Made by a program: the position numbers and the translations under genes. 64,000 bases of DNA, taken from the NCBI GenBank assembly GCA_963751245.1, contig CAVVTR010000011.1, forward strand, positions 65,743 to 129,742, in the 5' to 3' direction. The notes beneath the pieces are model-generated. The model was not told the DNA's origin. It did no database searches and saw only the letters and a program-made list of their open reading frames with translations. This document shows, one piece after another, positions 9,378 through 17,628 of the stretch; the stretch's first letter is position 1, and every line of letters begins with the position of its first letter. The DNA comes from CAVVTR01 sp963751245 (GTDB lineage: Bacteria; Acidobacteriota; Thermoanaerobaculia; Thermoanaerobaculales; Thermoanaerobaculaceae).

Positions 9378-11234
9378 GTGCCACGCGGAGAGAACGGGGA
9401 CCAGTGGACGGCTGGCGCCGCGTTGGCGTCGTGGGCGGGGGCCTTTCAGCGGTTCACATCGAGGTTGCAGCTCTACAACTTCGGCCGGTGGTTGGCGCTC
9501 GCCAGCATGGTGGGACTGGTGACCGGCCTGGGCGCCGTCATCCTCACCTGGGGGATCGACGGGGCGACGTCACTGTTCATGCTGGGCGGGGCCGGGTTCA
9601 TCCCTCCCGGGCACGGCCATCCGTGGGCGACGACCTGGCGGGCGCCTGTGCGTCCGTGGACGTTCCTCATCATCCTTCCCGCCGCCGGCCTGCTGGTGGG
9701 GTGGCTCATCGAGCGCTTCGCGCCCGAGGCGGAGGGGCACGGCACCGACGCCGTGATCCGGGCGTACCACCGGGACCGCGCCATGGTGCGGAGCCGCGTG
9801 GTCCCGGTGAAGCTGCTGGCCTCCCTGCTCACCATCGGCTCGGGGGGCTCCGCGGGCCGCGAGGGACCGGTGGCCCAGGTCGGCGGCGGCTTCGGGAGCA
9901 GCCTGGCGCGGGTGCTGGGTCTGGCGGCCGGGGAGCGCCGGATGCTGGTGATCGCCGGGATGGCCGGGGGCATCGGCGGGATGTTCCGCGCACCGCTGGG
10001 TGGGGCGCTCTTCGCCATCGAGGTGCTCTACTCGGAGAACGAGTTCGAGTCCGAGGCCCTCATCCCGGCCCTGATCTCGTCCATCGTGTCCTACGTGGTG
10101 ACGACGTCGTTGACCGGGTGGGGGACCATCTTCCAGGTCCCGCCCATCGGCTTCGCGAACCCGCGGGAGCTGGTGGCCTACCTGCTCCTGGGGGGGCTGC
10201 TCGCGCTGGTCGGGTTCGTCTACGTCGGGGTGTTCTACGGCGTCCGCAACGGGATCTTCGCGGCGCTGCCGGTGCCGCGCTGGACCCGGCCCGCCATCGG
10301 CGGGTTCGGGGTGGCGCTCATCGCGCTCGTGCTGCCGCAGGTGCTGGGGGGAGGGTACGGCTGGCTGCAGCTCACCCTCGACGGGAAGCTGGGGCTCTCG
10401 CTGCTGCTCCTGCTGGTGCCGGCGAAGATCGTCGCGACGGCGCTCACCATCGGCTCCGGCGGTTCCGGCGGCGTGTTCGCGCCATCCCTCATCATCGGCG
10501 GCATGACGGGAGCGGTGTTCGCGCAGGTGGCGCAGGCGCTCTTCCCCGCCTTCGCGCCGGACCCGGTGGCCTGCGTGCTGGTGGGCATGGGCGGGTTCTT
10601 CGCGGGTGTGGCCAAGGTTCCCGTCGCGTCCCTCATCATGGTGTCGGACATGAGCGGGTCGTACCAGCTGCTGGTGCCGATGATGCTCGCATCCTCGGTG
10701 GCGTTCCTCCTCACGCGGGGTCTGTCGATCTACGACGAGCAGGTGCCGGGGCGGGTCGACTCGCCGGCCCACGTGGGCGACTTCGAGGTGGACGTGCTCA
10801 AGCGCCTGTCGGTGCGGGACGTCATGCGGACGGACGGGGTGTCGACCGTGCACCGCTCGACGCCGTTCGCGGAGCTCGTCGAGATCGTCTCCTCGACAAC
10901 GCAGGACCTCTTTCCGGTCACCGACGGCGAAGGTGCGCTGGTGGGGATCTTCTCGGTATCCGACGTGCGCAACCTCATGGCCACCCCGGAGATCTGGTCC
11001 GCCCTGGTGGCGGAGGACCTGGCGGTGGAGGCCGAGGGGATCGCGTACCTGCGCCCCGAGGACGATCTCCACGTGGCTCTGCGGCGGTTCACGGCGCTCC
11101 GGGTGACGGCGCTGCCGGTCCTCGAAACGGCGCCGCCCGCCCGCCTCCTCGCCTTCGTGACGTACCAGGAGGTGCTGCAGGCCTACGACCAGGCCTGCCG
11201 GAACGCCCAGGAGGAGGCGACGGAGAGCGCGTGA
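9378..11234 (+). CDS. ClC-family chloride channel/transporter with two CBS domains
   Basis: A 618-residue membrane protein. Its GTG start at 9378 is picked because GGGAGG lies about 11 bases upstream, and no ATG in frame precedes the first helix. ClC selectivity-filter signatures are present: GSGGSAGREGPVAQVGG and GSGGSGGVFAPSLIIGG, plus FRAPLGGALFAIEVLY. It lacks an obvious proton-glutamate assignment from reading alone, so channel versus Cl-/H+ antiporter is open. Residues about 475-600 form a CBS pair (LSVRDVMRTDGVSTVHRSTP, then LVGIFSVSDVRNLM), which in other ClC proteins binds adenine nucleotides. Monocistronic between divergent copA and a gene-poor stretch. Confidence 0.9.
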   Translation: MPRGENGDQWTAGAALASWAGAFQRFTSRLQLYNFGRWLALASMVGLVTGLGAVILTWGIDGATSLFMLGGAGFIPPGHGHPWATTWRAPVRPWTFLIILPAAGLLVGWLIERFAPEAEGHGTDAVIRAYHRDRAMVRSRVVPVKLLASLLTIGSGGSAGREGPVAQVGGGFGSSLARVLGLAAGERRMLVIAGMAGGIGGMFRAPLGGALFAIEVLYSENEFESEALIPALISSIVSYVVTTSLTGWGTIFQVPPIGFANPRELVAYLLLGGLLALVGFVYVGVFYGVRNGIFAALPVPRWTRPAIGGFGVALIALVLPQVLGGGYGWLQLTLDGKLGLSLLLLLVPAKIVATALTIGSGGSGGVFAPSLIIGGMTGAVFAQVAQALFPAFAPDPVACVLVGMGGFFAGVAKVPVASLIMVSDMSGSYQLLVPMMLASSVAFLLTRGLSIYDEQVPGRVDSPAHVGDFEVDVLKRLSVRDVMRTDGVSTVHRSTPFAELVEIVSSTTQDLFPVTDGEGALVGIFSVSDVRNLMATPEIWSALVAEDLAVEAEGIAYLRPEDDLHVALRRFTALRVTALPVLETAPPARLLAFVTYQEVLQAYDQACRNAQEEATESA

Positions 11235-11547
11235 CCCCGCTGGCGGCATCGGGTCCGATGAAGGCGCTCCAAGGGGTTCCCATGGTTCTCGCGGGGGGCG
11301 GATCGTGCTCGTCGGACGGGCGGTCCCGGCGTTCCCCACGGCGGCCCGGCTCTTCTCCTTCTTCCGCCACAGCGAACACGGCCCGGGCTGGCCGGATCCA
11401 GGCGCCGTCATCGCGGTCTTCGTGGTCCCGTTCGACGCCGTCCGGGGCCGGGTGCCGGGCTGGTGGGTGCTGCCGGCCTCGCGCCGCTGAGGGCGCGGGC
11501 CGGCCGGGCGACGGGCCCGGAGACGGAGCTCCGGGCCCGCCGGCTGC
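11235..11547. other. Gene-poor stretch between ClC gene and exported protein gene
   Basis: About 310 bases with no strong gene. It holds a doubtful 61-codon open frame (11305-11490, plus strand, GTG start, no Shine-Dalgarno) with a hydrophobic middle and the ending GWWVLPASRR, and a GC hairpin at 11513-11538. The frame has no recognisable family and could be the remnant of a larger gene. Confidence 0.4.
11513..11538. terminator. GC hairpin, possible terminator
   Basis: GGGCCCGGAG and CTCCGGGCCC form a perfect 10-bp stem with a six-base loop. There is no T tract on either side. It lies downstream of the minus-strand gene ending at 11548 and could stop transcripts in both directions. Confidence 0.35.
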
Positions 11548-11919
11548 TCAGAGCTTCTTGACCTGCGTCACCGAGATGGCCTTGATGCCGGCCTTCTCCG
11601 CCACCGGGCCGGTGACCTGGACCTGGTCGGCGGCCAGGGTCTTGGCCTGCTCGAATGCGGTGGCGTCGTCATGGGGCGCCATGAGCAGGTAGACGGTGCC
11701 GTCGGCGGTGAGCAGGCCCATGGGCTCGCCGTTCTTCAGGCAGGTCTGGGCGCACATGCGGTGCCCTTCGCCCCGGGCGCCGTGGTCGAGGTAGCAGGCG
11801 AGATCCACGATCTCACCCTTGACGGTGACGGAAGCCTGCTCGGCGGCGCCGGCCACCGCTGCGAAGGCGGCCAGCATGACGAGCACGGCGGCTGCGCTCA
11901 CGATCCTCTTCATCCTCAT
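11548..11919 (-). CDS. Small exported cysteine-containing protein
   Basis: A 123-residue protein with a signal peptide (MRMKRIVSAAAVLVMLAAFA, cleavage probably after AGA near residue 25). The mature part begins with a beta-strand and the block GEIVDLACYLDH, followed by RMCAQTCLKNGEP. Three cysteines and two histidines over 25 residues could bind a metal or heme or form a disulfide. This block recurs, from memory, in small uncharacterised exported proteins of Acidobacteriota and Deltaproteobacteria. It is an OB-like or nucleotide-free domain of unknown function. It lies at the border of the copper island, which fits a metal role, but that is only context. The start follows GGGGGA. Confidence 0.75.
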   Translation of the reverse strand: MRMKRIVSAAAVLVMLAAFAAVAGAAEQASVTVKGEIVDLACYLDHGARGEGHRMCAQTCLKNGEPMGLLTADGTVYLLMAPHDDATAFEQAKTLAADQVQVTGPVAEKAGIKAISVTQVKKL

Positions 11920-12175
11920 CGGTCCCCCCGTTACCGGCCGCGCGGCGGCCGTCTGCTGCGGAAAAGGTTGCGGAAGAAACTCGGTCTCATTGCTGGAGTA
12001 TACGCTGAATCACGTCCAAAGGTAACCGTGGCCTCGGATTCCACAACGCAGGCGTCCGGGCCGGGCTGAAGGCGTCCCCGGTGGGCCCGCGGGGCGCTCC
12101 GGAGCGCGAGGCGCGGGGCCCGGCACGGTGATCCGCATCACCATGACCGGCGTCCCTGGAAACGATCCGGTGGTG

Positions 12176-12753
12176 TCAGGGGGTCAGCGTGCGCTCGATG
12201 CGGCGGTCGGGGATCAGCCACACGACGGCGACGAGGACGTAGAGGGCGCAGGCGATCCAAGGGGAGACCGCGCACAGCACGATGGCGGCGACGTAGATGA
12301 GCATGGAGAGCTTGCCCTTGGGGTCCCGCCCGAGGGCGGGGGCGAGGACCGAGCTTCCTGCCGTGCAGCGCGACGAGGGTCCTGGTGAGGATGAAGTACG
12401 CGACGGAGGCCAGGAAGAGGACGGCGCCGTAGAGCGCGACGGGCCAGGGCGCGAAGCCGTTCTCGCCCATCCAGGCGGTGGCGAAGGGGAAGAGGGAGAG
12501 CCAGAAGAGCAGGTGGAGGTTGGCCCACAGGACGCGGCCGTCGACGTGGCTGATGGCCTGCAGGAGGTGGTGGTGGTTGTTCCAGTAGATCCCGAGGTAG
12601 AGGAAGCTGAGCACGTAGCTCAGGAAGGCGGAGGTAGCGGGACGAGCGCGGCGCGGGGTGGCGCCGCGCGGCCCGGTCGAGCCCCAGCACCATGACGGTG
12701 ATGATGATCGCGAGCACACCGTCACTGAACGCCTCCATCCTCCCCTTGCTCAC
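12176..12753 (-). pseudogene. TMEM175/DUF1211 family channel, broken by two or more frameshifts
   Basis: TMEM175-family proteins are potassium-selective membrane channels of about 190-200 residues. Here the conserved pieces sit in three frames. The GTG at 12753 begins SKGRMEAFSDGVLAIIIT, the family signature (RxxxFSDGV). Then, in a second frame from about 12630, come FLSYVLSFLYLGIYWNNHHH and WANLHLLFWLSLFPF. In the third frame, from about 12355 down to the TGA at 12176, come KGKLSMLIYVAAIVL and ACALYVLVAVVWLIPDRR. All three pieces are in correct order and together give a full-length protein, so this is either an error-riddled read or a recent pseudogene. The GTG overlaps the stop of the upstream cytochrome gene. 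Confidence 0.82.
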
Positions 12754-13571
12754 GGCACCACCGTCCTGCCGGCGGCCGGCGCGCCGCGCAGGGCGCCCTC
12801 GAAGGGATCCGTGCGGAGCCACGCCACGTAGTCCCAGAGGGCGTCGAGGTCGCCGTCGCCGAGGGCTGGGCCGAACGCCGGCATGGCGAGGCTGGCGCGA
12901 TCCAGGAAGTGCGCGGCGAGGCGGTCGCGCGAGAAGCGCCGGGATCGGCCATCCCTCACCCACTGGGTGAACTCCCCGCGGTCGCGGACGAGGTGGGGGA
13001 ACTCGGGTCCCAGGAAGCCGGGAACGGTGGCCGTGAGGGAGCCGGGGTTGGGGCGGCCGCCGGCGCCGCCGGTGCCGTGGCAGGACAGGCAGGCGAGCTT
13101 CCGGGCCACTGCGGCGCCCCGGGCGGCAGGTCCGGAGGGGGCCACGAGGACGCCGTCGGCGGCGAGGACGAACGCCGCCAGGTCGCGGATCTGGCGGCCG
13201 CTGAAGCGGTTCCGGAACGCCTTCATGTGGAACGGCGGAGAGCCCGCCCCGGAGGCGCGCGGGGGGGAGGAGGCGCGGGGGCGCCCGTCGGCGATCCAGC
13301 CGAGCACGTCCTCCGGCGCGCGCACGTACATCATCGTGTTGCCGCCGAAGAACGAGGGCACGACGCCCCACCGGCTCCCGGGGTTGGCGGGCTCCCCGGT
13401 TGGCGCGGCGTGGCAGCTCAGGCACCCCTGTCGCCGGGCGAGGGCCGCGCCGCGCCGGACGGCGTTGTCGGACCGCAGGTCCCAGTACCAGCCGGGAGCC
13501 TGGCGGGCGACCACGATGGCCACGACCAGAGCCGGAAAGAGCGCCGCCGCGAGGCGGAACCAAGATCGCAT
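12750..13571 (-). CDS. Membrane-anchored diheme c-type cytochrome
   Basis: A 273-residue electron-transfer protein starting at 13571 with an uncleaved signal anchor (FRLAAALFPALVVAIVVA). Two heme-binding motifs are present, CLSCH near residue 50 and CLSCH near residue 160, each opening a class I cytochrome c domain. Candidate Met ligands lie in FHMKAF and LAMPAFG. The second domain ends with DGDLDALWDYVAWLR, typical of the C-terminal cytochrome helix. It is divergent from the cupredoxin-cytochrome pair and translationally coupled to the broken TMEM175 gene. Probably a periplasmic electron carrier or sensor in the copper island. The redox partner is unknown. Confidence 0.85.
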   Translation of the reverse strand: MRSWFRLAAALFPALVVAIVVARQAPGWYWDLRSDNAVRRGAALARRQGCLSCHAAPTGEPANPGSRWGVVPSFFGGNTMMYVRAPEDVLGWIADGRPRASSPPRASGAGSPPFHMKAFRNRFSGRQIRDLAAFVLAADGVLVAPSGPAARGAAVARKLACLSCHGTGGAGGRPNPGSLTATVPGFLGPEFPHLVRDRGEFTQWVRDGRSRRFSRDRLAAHFLDRASLAMPAFGPALGDGDLDALWDYVAWLRTDPFEGALRGAPAAGRTVVP

Positions 13572-13696
13572 CTCAGTGTCTCCTGCAGCCAGTGTACCGC
13601 GGGACGACGGAGTGGAATTGTGGCGTTCGGTCTGGAGGTTGTCGGGTGTGTCAACAAACCGGGCCCGGCCCGTCGAGCCGGGGAGGAGGCAGGCCG

Positions 13697-14287
13697 ATGA
13701 GACCGGGGAACGGCTGGATCGCGGCGGCGGGCGTCGCCGTGCTGTTGGCGGCACCGGCAGGGGCGGGCACCATCACGGGGCACGTGAGCTCGGCCTCCGG
13801 GGCCGCGGTGTCCGACGCCGTCGTCTACGTCGGGGCGATCCCCGGGAAGAGCTTTCCTGCGCCGGCCGCCCACGCGCTCATGGACCAGAAGAACCTGACC
13901 TTCATCCCCCACGTGCTTCCCGTCCAGGAGGGGACCACGGTGGACTTCGCCAACAGCGACTCCGTGGAGCACAACGTGTTCTCGCCGGACCCCTGCGCGC
14001 CGGCGTTCGATCTCGGGACCTGGGGGAAGGGCGGGGTGCGGAGCCACACCTTCGACAAGCCGTGCAAGGCGGTGGTCCTGTGCAGCATCCACCCGGACAT
14101 GGAGGCGTTCGTCGTCGTCGTGCCGACCCCGTACTTCGCGAGGACCGACGGCACCGGGTCGTATGCGATCCAGGGGGTGCCCGACGGCGCCTACACCTTG
14201 CACGCGTGGGCCCCGAACGTGCCGGAGCAGTCCCTGGAGGTCGCCGTGCGCGGCACTGCGACCGCCGACTTCAGGATGGTCCCGTGA
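13697..14287 (+). CDS. Secreted cupredoxin (plastocyanin-like) with beta-sandwich tail
   Basis: A 196-residue exported type 1 copper protein. It starts at an ATG after GGGAGGAGG and has a signal peptide ending AGAGT near residue 24. The copper ligands are visible: His in DSVEHNVFSP, then Cys, His and Met in VLCSIHPDMEAF, giving the H...C-x2-H-x2-M order of plastocyanin/amicyanin proteins. The region after the copper site (GSYAIQGVPDGAYTLHAWAP) is a carboxypeptidase-regulatory-like beta sandwich, a pairing seen in methylamine-utilisation-like cupredoxins. Its stop overlaps the GTG of the next gene, a diheme cytochrome, so the two likely form an electron-transfer pair in the periplasm. Confidence 0.88.
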   Translation: MRPGNGWIAAAGVAVLLAAPAGAGTITGHVSSASGAAVSDAVVYVGAIPGKSFPAPAAHALMDQKNLTFIPHVLPVQEGTTVDFANSDSVEHNVFSPDPCAPAFDLGTWGKGGVRSHTFDKPCKAVVLCSIHPDMEAFVVVVPTPYFARTDGTGSYAIQGVPDGAYTLHAWAPNVPEQSLEVAVRGTATADFRMVP

Positions 14288-15330
14288 GCAGACGGCCCGG
14301 GCACCGGGGAGGTGGCCGCCGGCCGTGGGGGTGGCGGATCCTCGCCGCCGCGGTGACGTCGGTGGCCGGCGCGGCCATCGTGGCGGGGCTGACGGTGGCC
14401 GCGGCGGCGCGGGGGATCGGCGCGCCGGCGGGCGAGGCGGCGCCGGTGCCGCCGGTGACCCCCGTGGAGGGGCCGAGCTGGCTCGCACACCTCGGGCTGA
14501 CGGTCTCTGAGACCTCGATGGGGCAGATGGGCGGCGAGACGGGTCCGGAGGCCACCGGGCGGCGGGAGCCCGGACTCGAGGATCTGGTGGGGCAGGAGGG
14601 CGCTCTGCACTCAATGCTCACGAGGTTCCTCTCGCTGTTCCGGTTCGACCGGGGAGAGGCCGAGGGGGCGCTGCAGCAGCCGTTCCTGCTGGCCGGCGCG
14701 GATCTGTACCGCCTCAACTGCCGGTCCTGCCACGGCCCGGATGGAAGGGGAAGCCCGCCGGAGATCCGTTCGGTTCTGGGACCGGTGCAGGGGGCGTCGG
14801 CCGCCATGATCGAGGCGAGGATGAAGAAGCTGGGCAGGACGCTTCCCGAGGCGATGGCGGAGCAGCTGGCGGCGCAGGGGGAGGCGACGATCCGCACGCG
14901 CCTGCGCAAGGGAGGCCAGAAGATGCCGGCGCTGCCCTACCTGCGTGACGACGAGGTGGAAGCGCTCCTGGGGTACCTGGGCACCCTGGCGGACGTACCG
15001 CCGACCCGGCGCACGGAGAAGCTGGTGCGGGAGTCCGCGGCGCGGGTCGGCGAGCAGCTGGTCAAGGGCACCTGCCACGTCTGCCACGCCGCGACGGGGC
15101 CCGGCCGCGGGCGGGGCATGATGATGATGATGCGCGGTGTGATCCCGTCCCTGGCGAGCATGCCGGAGCAGGAGTCGCTGGGCTCCGTCATCCACCAGGT
15201 GCAGGGAGGATCGCCGCCGATGATGGGGATGATGGCGGGCAACCAGCTGATGCCGGCGTATCCGTACATCACGCAGGACGAGGCGGCGGCGGCGTATCTG
15301 TACCTGGGAGCGTATCCGCCGCAGCGGTGA
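14284..15330 (+). CDS. Diheme c-type cytochrome, Met-rich
   Basis: A 348-residue exported or membrane-anchored cytochrome. The GTG at 14284 overlaps the cupredoxin stop (GTGA). One membrane segment (ILAAAVTSVAGAAIVAGLTV) is near the N-terminus. The first heme motif is CRSCH in YRLNCRSCHGPDGRG (about residue 145); the second is CHVCH in KGTCHVCHAATGPG (about residue 265). Met ligands are probably in QKMPALPYL and QLMPAYPYI. A run of five methionines (RGMMMMMRG) and a second Met cluster (PPMMGMMAG) lie around the second heme; such clusters can hold Cu(I). It presumably exchanges electrons with the cupredoxin encoded just upstream. The full function is not known. Confidence 0.85.
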   Translation: MSRRPGHRGGGRRPWGWRILAAAVTSVAGAAIVAGLTVAAAARGIGAPAGEAAPVPPVTPVEGPSWLAHLGLTVSETSMGQMGGETGPEATGRREPGLEDLVGQEGALHSMLTRFLSLFRFDRGEAEGALQQPFLLAGADLYRLNCRSCHGPDGRGSPPEIRSVLGPVQGASAAMIEARMKKLGRTLPEAMAEQLAAQGEATIRTRLRKGGQKMPALPYLRDDEVEALLGYLGTLADVPPTRRTEKLVRESAARVGEQLVKGTCHVCHAATGPGRGRGMMMMMRGVIPSLASMPEQESLGSVIHQVQGGSPPMMGMMAGNQLMPAYPYITQDEAAAAYLYLGAYPPQR

Positions 15331-15338
15331 GCAGCGAA

Positions 15339-15363
15339 CGCGGACGCCGCCGGGGCGTCCGCG
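15339..15363. terminator. Hairpin between convergent genes
   Basis: CGCGGACGCC and GGCGTCCGCG form a 10-bp perfect stem nine bases after the stop of the diheme cytochrome gene. No T tract follows, but the position suits termination. Confidence 0.5.
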
Positions 15364-15382
15364 AGAGCGGGGGGAGACGGTG

Positions 15383-15414
15383 CGCCGGCCGGAGGAGGCC
15401 TCCGGCCGGCGTTT
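15383..15414. terminator. Bidirectional terminator hairpin
   Basis: CGCCGGCCGGAGG and CCTCCGGCCGGCG form a perfect 13-bp stem with an AGG loop, followed by TTTCC on the plus strand. It separates the convergent cytochrome gene and the end of the minus-strand Cus operon. Confidence 0.65.
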
Positions 15415-15432
15415 CCTTCCCGGGAGAGAGCC

Positions 15433-16215
15433 TCAGAAGCCGAAGCGGAAAGCCGCCTGGTAGGACCCGGAGTTGGTGACGTCGTCGACCTGCGAGAGAT
15501 AGGCGAGGATGCCGCCGCGCCCGGAGCTGACTGCGGCTCGCACCACCAGAGGCGTCCCGGCGGACGCCGTCACGGCGCCGAGGATTTTGTTGAGCTGCTT
15601 CATGTCGTAGGGCTGCAACGAGACCGTGAACGACGAAGTGCCCGGGGCCGGCTGGCCGTCGGCGGTGTAGACGTCGACGGCTACGGTGAGCGGATTTCCG
15701 GAGACGTTGACGACCCCGAAGTTGGCGCGGAAGCCCGCCGAGCGGTTGAGCTGGACGCGGAGGGCCCCGGCCTGGCCCGCCTCCGGGGTGGAGGCCTCGG
15801 TGACCGGGACGCCGTAGATGGTCTGGCCGTAGGTGCCGCCCTGAGGACCCGGCGTCCACGTCCGGCTGACCACCACGACGGGGCCGTCGGCCAGGTAGTG
15901 CAGGCTGCCGCTGCCGGTGGCGTGGAACGTGGCGGCGACGACGTCGGGCAGGAAGGTCTCGCTGGCGGTCAGCGGCACGACAACGCTCTCCTGGCTGGTG
16001 TTGTCCCGGCCCGACGGGTTGAACCAGAGGTGGAGGACGGAGGCGTTCTGGCGGTAGATCCACAGGTCCGTGCTCCATTGCGAGCCCTGCTCGCCGGGGC
16101 CGTGCGCGGCGACGGGCACGTACCCCTCGAGGTTGCCCCCGGGGGCCGCGAGCGCGCCGCCGGCGATGCCCGAGACGGCGAGGGAGACGGCGAGGGCGAG
16201 AACGGGCCGTCTCAT
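15433..16215 (-). CDS. Exported beta-rich protein of unknown function
   Basis: A 260-residue protein with a signal peptide (LALAVSLAVSGIAGGALA, cleavage near residue 24). The mature protein is rich in Ser, Thr, Val and Gly with alternating beta-strand patterns: a YVPVAAHGPGEQGSQW opening, TDLWIYRQNASVLHLWF, and a repeat-like second half (RANFGVVNVSGNPLTVAVDV). From memory, similar exported proteins with a GSQW-type opening are frequent in Acidobacteriota bins. No catalytic motif is seen. The ATG at 16215 overlaps the stop of the gene before it (ATGA), so it is the last gene of the long Cus operon. It may be an envelope scaffold or lectin-like protein, but there is no direct evidence. Confidence 0.78.
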   Translation of the reverse strand: MRRPVLALAVSLAVSGIAGGALAAPGGNLEGYVPVAAHGPGEQGSQWSTDLWIYRQNASVLHLWFNPSGRDNTSQESVVVPLTASETFLPDVVAATFHATGSGSLHYLADGPVVVVSRTWTPGPQGGTYGQTIYGVPVTEASTPEAGQAGALRVQLNRSAGFRANFGVVNVSGNPLTVAVDVYTADGQPAPGTSSFTVSLQPYDMKQLNKILGAVTASAGTPLVVRAAVSSGRGGILAYLSQVDDVTNSGSYQAAFRFGF

Positions 16216-16904
16216 CGCATGCCCCCCATCATCGCGGAGCCCGAGAGGTCCTTCGTCCACAGCACGGTGCCGCTGCGGTCGAGGCACACCACCGAGGTCG
16301 TGGCGAGCGACGAGGCGCCCCCCGCCGACCCCTGGGAAACGGGTGTCTGGCCCATGCCGGCCATGTTCCCCATGTCGAAGACCGAGACAAACAGCCGGCT
16401 GCCGTCCGCTGCGAAGCGGGCCGCCGAGGCCATGTCACCGCTCAAGGGTGTGCTCCAGCGCTGGGCTCCGGTCGCCAGGTCGAGACCGACGAGGGTGACC
16501 TGGTCGGTGGTGGACACGCTCCCCGGGCCGCCTCCGAACATCCACCCCGTATCGCCGCTCCCGGTGCCCATCCAGGCGTTGGAGACGAGGGGCACGACCA
16601 CCAGGTCGCCCTCGGTGACGGGAAGCATCGGCCAGCCCTGGGTGAAGGTGGCGGACCAGCGCTGGGTCCCGTCGGGCCCGAGGTTCACGAGAGCGCGCTG
16701 GAAGGTGGGGGCGGACGGACCTCCGGTCTGGGTGTACCCCACATGGGTGACGAGGACGCTGCCGTCGTCGGCGACGACGAGCCCGCCGCTGCCGGCCTGC
16801 ATGCCGCCGGTGTTTCCCATCATGCCGCCGAACTGGGCTGCAACCGGAAGCGATGTCGTGAGCGCGCCGGCCAGCGCCAACGCGAAGACGGTCCTTTTGT
16901 TCAT
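16212..16904 (-). CDS. Exported Met-rich PQQ-like beta-propeller fragment protein
   Basis: A 230-residue exported protein (signal MNKRTVFALALAGALTTSL). The mature part has PQQ-enzyme-type strands, such as LVVADDGSVLVTHVGY, NLGPDGTQRWSATF, GLDLATGAQRWSTPL, RFAADGSRLFVSVF and CLDRSGTVLWTKDL, about five blades, so an incomplete propeller. Methionine clusters at both ends (FGGMMGNTGGM and SAMMGGMR) and in the middle (DMGNMAGMG) resemble copper-handling Met motifs. It starts after GGGAGAT and overlaps the next gene. It may bind copper at the cell envelope, an inference from composition and operon position. Confidence 0.75.
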   Translation of the reverse strand: MNKRTVFALALAGALTTSLPVAAQFGGMMGNTGGMQAGSGGLVVADDGSVLVTHVGYTQTGGPSAPTFQRALVNLGPDGTQRWSATFTQGWPMLPVTEGDLVVVPLVSNAWMGTGSGDTGWMFGGGPGSVSTTDQVTLVGLDLATGAQRWSTPLSGDMASAARFAADGSRLFVSVFDMGNMAGMGQTPVSQGSAGGASSLATTSVVCLDRSGTVLWTKDLSGSAMMGGMR

Positions 16905-16957
16905 GGAGATCTCCCTTCAGAGAAGCTCCGTCTCGGTGTTCCCGGAAACGTCAACAT

Positions 16958-16968
16958 GATTCACTTCG
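16958..16968 (-). promoter_or_regulatory. Shared 11-bp motif upstream of Met-rich genes
   Basis: The minus strand carries CGAAGTGAATC, which matches CGAAGTAAATC (complement of 25237-25247) in the promoter at the head of the Cus operon. TTGACG follows ten bases away. It may be a binding site for the same metal regulator and an internal promoter for the 16904 gene. Confidence 0.35.
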
Positions 16969-17039
16969 AAAGTCGTTCCTCTCCCTCCGAGCTCCCGGTG
17001 AGCCGGGTCACCGGAGCACTCCAGCGAAAGGGTGGGCCC

Positions 17040-17486
17040 TCAGTCGGTCGGGGGTGCCGGTGGAGGCGTCGCCGGGGCCATCGGCTGCATGGCGCCGCCC
17101 CGGGGGCCGCGCTGCATGGTGCCCAGCCCCATCCCCATGCCCGGACGGCCCATGGGAGCCTGCGCCCAGGGGCAGCCCGCGTGCATCTGCTGCATGGCGG
17201 CCACGAGCTCCGAGACGGCCGCGAGCGCGGCGTCGGCCCGGGCCGCAGGGTCCTTGGCGGTCTTCGCCGCGTCCAGCCCCTTGGCGATCTCCTGCAGCTG
17301 GGTCTGGAACGCCTGGCAGCGCTCCTGCATCTGCTCCATCCTCCCGCGGGGGCCCATGGGCTGCTGCGGGCCCTGCATCATGGGCATGGGCCGTGGAGGC
17401 GGGGGCGGCGTCTGCTGGGCCGAGGCGGTCAAGCCCGTGAGCGCCAGAGCGACGACGCCGAGGGTCAGGGTGCGAGCTGTTCTCAT
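17040..17486 (-). CDS. Small exported Met/Pro-rich protein
   Basis: A 148-residue protein beginning at 17486 with a signal peptide (LTLGVVALALTGLTASAQQ). The mature part has a PPPPRPMPMMQGPQQPMGPRG stretch, a helical core with heptad-like spacing (MEQMQERCQAFQTQLQEIAK) and a Met/Gly-rich tail (GRPGMGMGLGTMQRG). Two cysteines lie in the helical core. The arrangement resembles small Spy/CpxP-like or periplasmic metal-binding proteins, but no LTxxQ motif is seen, so the family is not assigned. Its place within the Cus operon and its methionines suggest Cu(I)/Ag(I) binding. Confidence 0.72.
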   Translation of the reverse strand: MRTARTLTLGVVALALTGLTASAQQTPPPPPRPMPMMQGPQQPMGPRGRMEQMQERCQAFQTQLQEIAKGLDAAKTAKDPAARADAALAAVSELVAAMQQMHAGCPWAQAPMGRPGMGMGLGTMQRGPRGGAMQPMAPATPPPAPPTD

Positions 17487-17628
17487 GGTGTCCTTCCTTT
17501 CGTTCCGGGCCCATGGGCTCGGCGGACCTTCGGGCCGGACCCGGAGGCGTCCAGCCCTGGGAAACGGTGGCGTGCAGGTCGGTGTTCCTGGCGCAGCGCC
17601 GGCGGCAGAATCCACCGGGGTGGCCGGG

